Assembly: GCF_000003605.2 (NCBI RefSeq)
Contig: NW_003123911.1
Coordinates: 175,116 to 188,852 of the forward strand
Source: Saccoglossus kowalevskii
Taxonomy: Eukaryota > Hemichordata > Enteropneusta > Harrimaniidae
DNA: 13,737 nt
Direction: 5' to 3'
Shown here piece after piece: positions 8,433 through 13,737 of this stretch. Both the position numbers and the translations under genes were made by a program. Each line of letters opens with the position of its first letter. The stretch's first letter is position 1. The notes under the pieces are model-generated. The model was not told where the DNA came from, did not search any database, and worked only from the letters and a program-made list of their open reading frames with translations.

Positions 8433-9045
8433 ATATATACCTTGTATTGCCTGGCCTCATAAGGCTATGGGAAGTGCGCCCTCACATCAGGGCAATAATT
8501 TCCCATAGTATATACCTCGTAACGCTAAAAAAAGTGCACCCTTACATCAGGGCTATAATTTCCCATATATACCTTGTATTGCCTGGCCTCGTAAGGCTAT
8601 GGGAAGTGCGCCCTCACATCAGGGCAGTAATTTCCCATATTATATACCTCTTAATGCTAAAGGAAGTGTACCTTTGTATCAGGGCTATAATTTCCCATAT
8701 ATACCTTGTATTGGCTGGCCTCGTAAGGCTATAGAAAGTGCACCCTCGCATCAGGGCAATAATTTCCCATATATACCTTGTATTGCTCAGCCTCGTAATG
8801 CTATAGAAAGTGCACCCTCACATCTGGGCAATAATTTCCCATATATACCTTGTATTGCCTGGCCTTGTAATGCTATAGAAAGTGCACCCTCACATCTGGG
8901 CAATAATTTCCCATATATACCTTGTATTGCTTGGCCTCGTAATGCTAAGGGAAGTGCGCCCTCACATCAGGGCAATAATTTCCCATATATACCTTGTATT
9001 GCCTGGCCTTGTAATGCTAAGGGAAGTGCGCCCTCACATAATTTC
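8433..9045. repeat. Minisatellite with 72-bp and 60-bp units
   Basis: The word CTTGTATTG recurs at 8441, 8573, 8705, 8777, 8849, 8921 and 8993. The last five are exactly 72 bp apart. In the first part, full 72-bp units alternate with 60-bp units that lack part of the TATTGCCTGGCCT segment (starting near 8513 and 8645), giving a 132-bp higher-order repeat. Each unit contains GTGCRCCCTCACATCAGGGC and AATTTCCCATATATACC. Both lengths are multiples of three and the unit lacks stops in two frames, so long repetitive open frames result (a 24-residue period such as IPCIAWPRNA then APSHQGNNFP). I regard these as by-products, not a protein. The last unit is truncated. Confidence 0.93.
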
Positions 9046-9170
9046 CCACATTACACCTGCCCCAGTGCTTTCATCATTCAAAACAAAACGTGTCATTCTA
9101 AATTATGTCGTGTGTTTGACGTCGCACCGTGGTAAAATTGTAATTACACTTATAAGGTATACAATAAAAC

Positions 9171-9288
9171 CTTTATGGACTGGATACAACTTTTGCTGCC
9201 CTCAGTCGTATGGCTTACGTGCCTTCGCAAGTACGGGCACTTCAGCTGCACGACCTTGGGCTGCAAAAGTTGTATCCACTTCATAAAG
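9171..9288. mobile_element. 118-bp imperfect palindrome (fold-back element)
   Basis: The whole segment is close to its own reverse complement. CTTTATG at 9171-9177 pairs with CATAAAG at 9282-9288. TGGATACAACTTTTGC pairs with GCAAAAGTTGTATCCA. The pairing continues through GTCGT, GCT and GTGCC almost to the centre near 9229. AATAAAAC just before it and AATAAACC just after it could be an 8-bp target duplication with one mismatch, suggesting a hAT-type fold-back relic. It could instead be a chance-flanked palindrome. No open frame is conserved across it. Confidence 0.8.
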
Positions 9289-9817
9289 AATAAACCAACT
9301 TAGATGTCACAGATTTTTCTTGACTACAAGCAGACAAGAGAAATATATCTTTGGTACAACACACTATTCTTATCATTTTGACAGCTCCATTTCTATAGTA
9401 ACGTAGTTATTCACCAAACCATATAAACCAAAATATTGTCTTTCCAGGTTACCATGGCAACATTATATCATGTTTGTGTTTTAGGATAAATCAATACATG
9501 AGCATAACTATCAATTTTATTTTATATACCACACATCACAATTGTGCTACACTCACTTTGTGTTATAGTGCATTATCAATAGAGTGAATCAGAAAAGATA
9601 CAAGTTTTTACAATCCACTGCAAATTCCAATGGAAACTTGTCTAAAATTAATTTAGCCAATCAATTTTACTCAATGTGTCTCAAATACACTTTACTTCCT
9701 GTGATCAAGAATCATGGCTCCGTTCCACTCCTGTTATATCATTGAAAGCCTGCTGTCACTTTCAATAGCTACCGTCTGAATTTGATCGAATGGCAGTGAT
9801 CATTACACTGCCTCATG
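9289..9817. other. Non-coding spacer with RFX X-box-like word
   Basis: No gene recognised. GTTACCATGGCAAC at 9448-9461 fits the palindromic RFX X-box consensus (GTNRCC, 2 nt, RGYAAC) at every position. No start codon or exon of a neighbouring gene is recognisable, so a regulatory role is unproven. Confidence 0.35.
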
Positions 9818-10160
9818 TTCTGAATCTGAATCCATAGCTGGTATCTCATCTGCATACAAGGCAGGAGTCTGAATCTGAATCCAAGGCTGGGACCTGAACC
9901 CATAGCTGGGATCTGGATCCAAGGCTGGGGTCTGAATCTGATGCTGAGATCTGAATCTGAATCCAAGGCTGGGATCTGAATCCAAGGCTGGGATCTGAAA
10001 CTGAATCCAAAGCTGGGATCCGAATCCAAAGCTGGGATCCGAATCCAAGGCTAGGATCTGAATCCGAGGCTGGGGTCTGAATCTGAATCCAAGGCTGGGG
10101 TCTGAATTTGAATCCAAGGCTGGGGTCTGAATCTGAATCCAAGGCTGGGATCAGAATCCA
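9818..10160. repeat. Minisatellite with 19-bp and 25-bp units
   Basis: The core word is AAGGCTGGGATCTGAATCC (19 bp). The 25-bp version carries an extra TCTGAA-type hexamer, itself a duplication of the neighbouring TCTGAA. Order is mixed, with the cleanest run from about 9960 to 10160, and the left end is more diverged (TCCATAGCTGG, TCATCTGCATAC). Both lengths leave remainder 1 on division by three, so each unit shifts the frame. All three minus-strand frames are open and cycle through the same peptides (PSLGFRFRPQPWIQI, TPALDSDSD). This pattern argues for a non-coding repeat. Confidence 0.92.
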
Positions 10161-10953
10161 AAAATGCAAATTTTGACAATTTGTTGTTGACATTTTCGGT
10201 AATGACGTTAACTCGTAATAATGAAAGCATAAACAAGATTATTCTTGTATTATTTCTCATGAACCAAGGGTGTGGTAAATTACAATGGAAGAAAATAAAA
10301 TCTTCAACCCCTTGGATATCGGAAACAATCCTCGTCACCATGTGCAAAATGACGCTGAACAATTGTTTTTTTTCCATGTTTTTTGTTTTCTTCTTTTAAA
10401 TGTTGAATACAACAATGTTAATTTGGACTAAAATTATTAAATTACAGAAATATACATAAAAATGTTGCAAAAGAATTTTTCTCTATTTGAATGCATCTCA
10501 ACGATGTGAGTAACAAATACGAATGATGTAAATAGTTCAGAAATCAAGAAAAAACTTAAAAGACAAGGTTACGCTTCTCTTAAAAGCAAACTAAATCATG
10601 TTTTCTGTTTCTAATAGAACAAATACAGTAGACACAAATTTAACTATTAATATTGTTAACTAATTCCTGTCCACTGAATTGAGGTATTTACGATGTCATT
10701 CTCGTCATTCAACGAACATAGGACAACAGTCTTTTTCACGTTCGATGCTAATCTACCATATGCTACCGCATCCAATGCACTGAGTCGCTTCCTGAACGGT
10801 AAACATACCACAACATAGAAAGAGTGGAACAGAAATGGGTCACCTGAAACAGATCAAAAAATAACAAGCCATGCATGGCATAGTCACCGTTAGTTATCAA
10901 ATTTAAGATATATAGTTTTGTTTATACATGTAGTAATATAGCTGGAATATAAC
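10161..10953. other. Non-coding stretch, no gene recognised
   Basis: AT-rich sequence with no motif-bearing open frame, tRNA-like structure or repeat that I can identify. Confidence 0.45.
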
Positions 10954-10955
10954 TA

Positions 10956-11163
10956 CTGTAGAATACTTTATTTTCGCTTGGAATTTATTTTCGCTATTTT
11001 CGCTGAAGGGATGATCCCGTGAAAATAAAATCCAGCGAATACACTTTTTTTCCTATATTTCACATTCAACTCGACAAAAATCAGTGAAAATAAATTCCAT
11101 AAAGAATGCCCAAAAAGCCTTTTCAGTGAAAATTAATTCCAGCGAAAATAAAGTATTCCACAG
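10956..11163 (+). mobile_element. TA-flanked MITE (copy B, complete)
   Basis: A 208-bp element flanked by TA at 10954-10955 and 11164-11165. The ends are CTGTAGAATACTTTATTTTC and, on the other strand, CTGTGGAATACTTTATTTTC. Subterminal TTTTCGCT words recur, and the interior carries GATGATCCCGTG and CCTATATTTCACATTCAAC. Copies A, C and D share these blocks. No coding capacity. Confidence 0.85.
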
Positions 11164-11263
11164 TATGTCAGGAATATGATTTTTTAACATTAAAATGATT
11201 GACATTTGTATCTGATCATCAAACAAGTACTTGTCCATATTGAGAGATATTGTTTCTGGAACA

Positions 11264-12400
11264 GCATTCAAAATCAGCCATTTTGAATACATGTATATAT
11301 ATATAACATGATGTATAACGAATATAAAAAATTTGAATATAATCAGTCAAAGCATTTAAGAGATATGGCTCTAGAAGCCCAATCATTAAAACAAAATGGC
11401 CCCCAGTCAGCCATTTTGAATCCAATCTGAAAAATAAAATGACACGCATCAGGAACCTGTAATGTCTAATGTATGTTATAAGTTTGAACGAAATCCATTC
11501 ATAAATGCCAGAAATGCTTGATATTCGAGGATTTTTTTAGCACAAAAATAGCCACCATTAGGGCACTTTGAAAAGGATCGTCAAACCAATATATCCATAT
11601 ATCTGTGACATGATGTATAATGATTATTAAAAATTTGAACATAATCAGTCAAAACAAGTCAGACACATGGGTCTGGAGACCCATTCATTAAAACAAAATG
11701 GCCACCAGACAGCCATTTTGAATCTGATCTGAAAAATAAAATGACGTGCATCAGGAACCCGTAATGTCTAATGTATGTACCAAGTTTGAACGAAATCCAT
11801 CCATAAATGCCAGAAATGCTTGATATTTGATGATTTTATAGCACAAAAATGACAACCATTCGGCCATTTTGAATAGGATCGTCAAACCAATATATCTGTC
11901 TATCTATGACATGATGTATAATGAATATTTAAAATTTGAACATAATCAGTCAAAACAAGTTGAAGATATGGGTCTAGAAGCCCAGTCGGCCATTTTGAAT
12001 GTTATCTGAAAAACAAAATTATTTGCATCAAGGTCTCATAATGTCTAATGTATAAATCAAGTTTGAACAAAATCCATCAGTAAACAGCCGAGAAATGCTT
12101 GATTTTTATGATTTTTTAGCACAAAAATGGCCGCCATTCGGCCATCTTGAATCAGATCGTAAAACAAAATGACGTTCATCAAGGTCCTATAATGTCCAAC
12201 ACATATACAAGGTTTGAACAAAATCCATCTGTAAACAGCCAGGAAATGCTTGATTTTGATGATTTTTAGCAGAAAAATGGCCGCCATTCGGCCATCTTGA
12301 ATCAGATCGTGAAACAAATTGACATGCATATGTATGATATCATGCATGATGTATGTGTGAAGTTTGATTCTGATTGGTCCAGGCATTTCTAAGATACAGG
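11264..12400. repeat. Tandem block of about 150-bp monomers, about 300-bp higher-order period
   Basis: CATGATGTATAA-type words start near 11306, 11608 and 11909, a period of about 301. GCCAGAAATGCTTGAT recurs with the same period at about 11508 and 11808, then at shorter spacing near 12090 and 12240. Within each 300-bp unit two related halves can be seen, both built as CCATTTTGAAT, GATC-TGAAA, ATGAC, TAATGT, AAGTTTGAAC, so the base monomer is about 150 bp in an A-B-A-B arrangement. The last units are A-type only and end in AAGATACAGGTCC at the start of the (ACGC)n tract. All frames are interrupted. It is probably the internal tandem part of a non-autonomous transposon. Confidence 0.85.
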
Positions 12401-12405
12401 TCCGG

Positions 12406-12452
12406 ACGCACGCACGCACGCACGCACACACACGCACGCACAGACACACACA
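12406..12452. repeat. (ACGC)n / (AC)n microsatellite
   Basis: A run of ACGC tetramers passing into ACAC, with a single AGAC interruption. It directly continues the tandem block on its left, and the hairpin tail follows 13 nt later, so it appears to belong to the same repeat element. Confidence 0.95.
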
Positions 12453-12464
12453 GGTCAAAACATA

Positions 12465-12501
12465 AGTCCTCGTTTTCGGACTGCGTCCAAACGGGGACTA
12501 A
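12465..12501 (+). mobile_element. Hairpin tail with CTAA end (possible Helitron-like 3' terminus)
   Basis: AGTCCTCGTTTTCGGAC (12465-12481) is nearly the reverse complement of GTCCAAACGGGGACT (12485-12499), and CTAA follows at 12498-12501. Helitron-type elements end in a short hairpin followed by CTRR and insert at A|T without target duplication. Here a T follows CTAA. The hairpin is unusually close to the end, and the 5' terminus was not found, so the class assignment is tentative. The structure marks the right border of the tandem block. Confidence 0.45.
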
Positions 12502-13431
12502 TAATATAACACCGGGGTCACATGAAACTGTAAACTTGATTGGCACTATTTCAGACACTTATGCATGTGAAGCAAAATAAGAGATTCAACCCAGAGTTAA
12601 TTTTAACCCTCTACTCAAAAATTCAATTGAACAGATTAACTCTGTCTACCTGACTAGTTCAGCTCTGAGACAGAGGGCTGGTTTTGACCTGGTTTACTCT
12701 GTTAAACCCCAAAATGAGAGATAAGTATGGAGAAGGGTTTTGGGTTAAAACAGCGCCCTCTAACGATGACCCAATTGTGGGTGAATAATTGTGAATGCAG
12801 AGTCATATATACACCTCTGGTTTGGTAAATTACCACTCGTCTTTGTTAATGAAACTTAAACAATCATGTATCTGCATGTATAGAGATTCAATTAATGTGG
12901 CAACACCAGATAAATTATCTTTTTTTAACACTTTTTGGGTTTAGAATGATTTCAATGTGATATTAAGGTAGCTCAACAGTGGTAATAGTTCCGAGCAAGC
13001 ACATTTCTGGTCTTGATTTTATTCTATAACACATCAGAGACTACATATTCAGCAAAGCATTATTCAAATACACAAGTAGTGCTTGGCTGGTTCACGCATT
13101 CTGATTGGTAAATCACGTTTTAATTCTTTGGTTACCCAACGTCAGTGGTTACGCTTATGGTATATTGAGCAGGGCCAAGTTACCTTTTACTCTCAAAAGT
13201 AAAAAAATGTAATACTGTTTCTTTTATTATCATTTTGCACACAAATAGTGAGAAATGCCAGAAAGTATCATCTCAACATTGAATTCTAAAGCTGGTAGTC
13301 AGAATGAGCATGGTGTTATTGCAGTAATACAGACTTGTTTGTTTGTTGAAACTTGAAATGTTTTAAATTCAAGTCACTTAGTCATGTTAATCCAGGGTCA
13401 GAATCCTGGCCCAGTGGAACAATATGGTAAT
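12502..13431. other. Non-coding stretch with TTAACC/CTCTG-rich segment
   Basis: Between about 12575 and 12770, words such as AGAGTTAA, TTAACCC, AACTCTG and GGGTTAAAAC recur on both strands, with short hairpins (for example ACAGATTAACTCTGT). This suggests an old repeat relic that I cannot assign. The remainder to 13431 has no recognised feature. Confidence 0.35.
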
Positions 13432-13433
13432 TA

Positions 13434-13603
13434 CTGTAAAATACTTTATTTTCTCTATTTTTGCTAAAAAATGATTCAGGGAAAATAAAAAACAGCGAAT
13501 ATACCTTTTTGTCCTATATTTTACATTCAACTCATCAAAAATCAGTGAAAATAAATTCCATACAAAACGCCCAAAAAGTCATTTCAGCAAAAATTAATTC
13601 CAG
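13434..13603 (+). mobile_element. TA-flanked MITE, 3'-truncated (copy C)
   Basis: It begins TA|CTGTAAAATACTTTATTTTC and follows copy B through CAGCGAATA, CCTATATTTTACATTCAAC, CAGTGAAAATAAATTCCATA and AAAATTAATTCCAG. It then breaks off where copy B has its right terminal repeat. It is more diverged than A and B. Confidence 0.75.
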
Positions 13604-13737
13604 TTACCTGCATCTTACTTGCCACTCACAAGGGAGGCCGGGAACCAGCAAAAAGTAGTACATGTTCTGGATATGCTATGAATGTGTAATAACTAAGACA
13701 ACAAATTACCTGGATACACAAGATAATCACCACCAAA

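Noticed and set aside
8393-9286. Three long repetitive plus-strand open frames
   Set aside because: They are produced by the 72/60-bp minisatellite, which is open in two frames. Peptides in both frames look equally unselected.
9769-10377. Four minus-strand open frames rich in PSLGF and ALDSDSD
   Set aside because: They arise from the 19/25-bp minisatellite, whose unit lengths rotate the frame. No single frame is privileged.
12057-12580. Open frames over the ACGC tract (Cys/Val/Arg- or His/Thr-rich)
   Set aside because: They are translations of a microsatellite and the tandem array beside it.

Overview
The window is animal nuclear DNA and carries one gene that I can support. The evidence is GT-AG introns, long AT-rich non-coding stretches, AATAAA signals, several families of small transposon relics, minisatellites and a microsatellite. 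The overall style (TA- and TTAA-flanked miniature elements, tandem blocks ending in an (ACGC)n tract, moderate AT richness) fits a marine invertebrate. I cannot fix the phylum from sequence alone.

The gene runs on the + strand in four coding exons (4058-4839, 5323-5422, 6297-6440, 7171-7419) and encodes a 424-residue protein of the Emi1/Emi2/Rca1 family (vertebrate FBXO5 and FBXO43), the F-box inhibitors of the anaphase-promoting complex (APC/C). It has the conserved block before the F-box, an F-box split by intron 1, an eight-ligand zinc-binding region (ZBR) and the C-terminal LRRL tail. The ordered assembly makes the family call secure. There is no RxxL destruction box anywhere in the protein, but a KEN triplet is created exactly at the exon 2/exon 3 junction. 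The upstream DNA has an inverted CCAAT box, a CDE/CHR-like pair with the textbook 4-nt spacing, and about 300 bases without any ATG before the start codon. This is the layout expected of a cell-cycle-regulated promoter.

Region by region: 1-375 holds nothing clear. 398-815 is a decayed minus-strand non-LTR retrotransposon C-terminus. 820-3640 is non-coding, with a CpG-richer patch around 2330-2650 that contains an E2F-type site fused to a CCAAT box. 3700-4057 is the promoter and leader. 4058-7419 is the gene, with members of a TA-flanked MITE family in introns 2 and 3. 7420 to about 8120 is the 3' UTR. The rest is repeat-dominated: a TTAA-flanked piggyBac-type MITE (8207-8348), a 72/60-bp minisatellite (8433-9045), a 118-bp fold-back element (9171-9288), a 19/25-bp minisatellite (9818-10160), another full MITE (10956-11163), an approximately 150-bp-monomer tandem block (11264-12400) that ends in an (ACGC)n tract and a hairpin with a CTAA end, and a 3'-truncated MITE copy (13434-13603).

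I found no RNA gene, CRISPR array, or clearly novel multi-gene system. The most informative observations concern the degron architecture and promoter of the Emi-like gene and the layered transposon relics around it.
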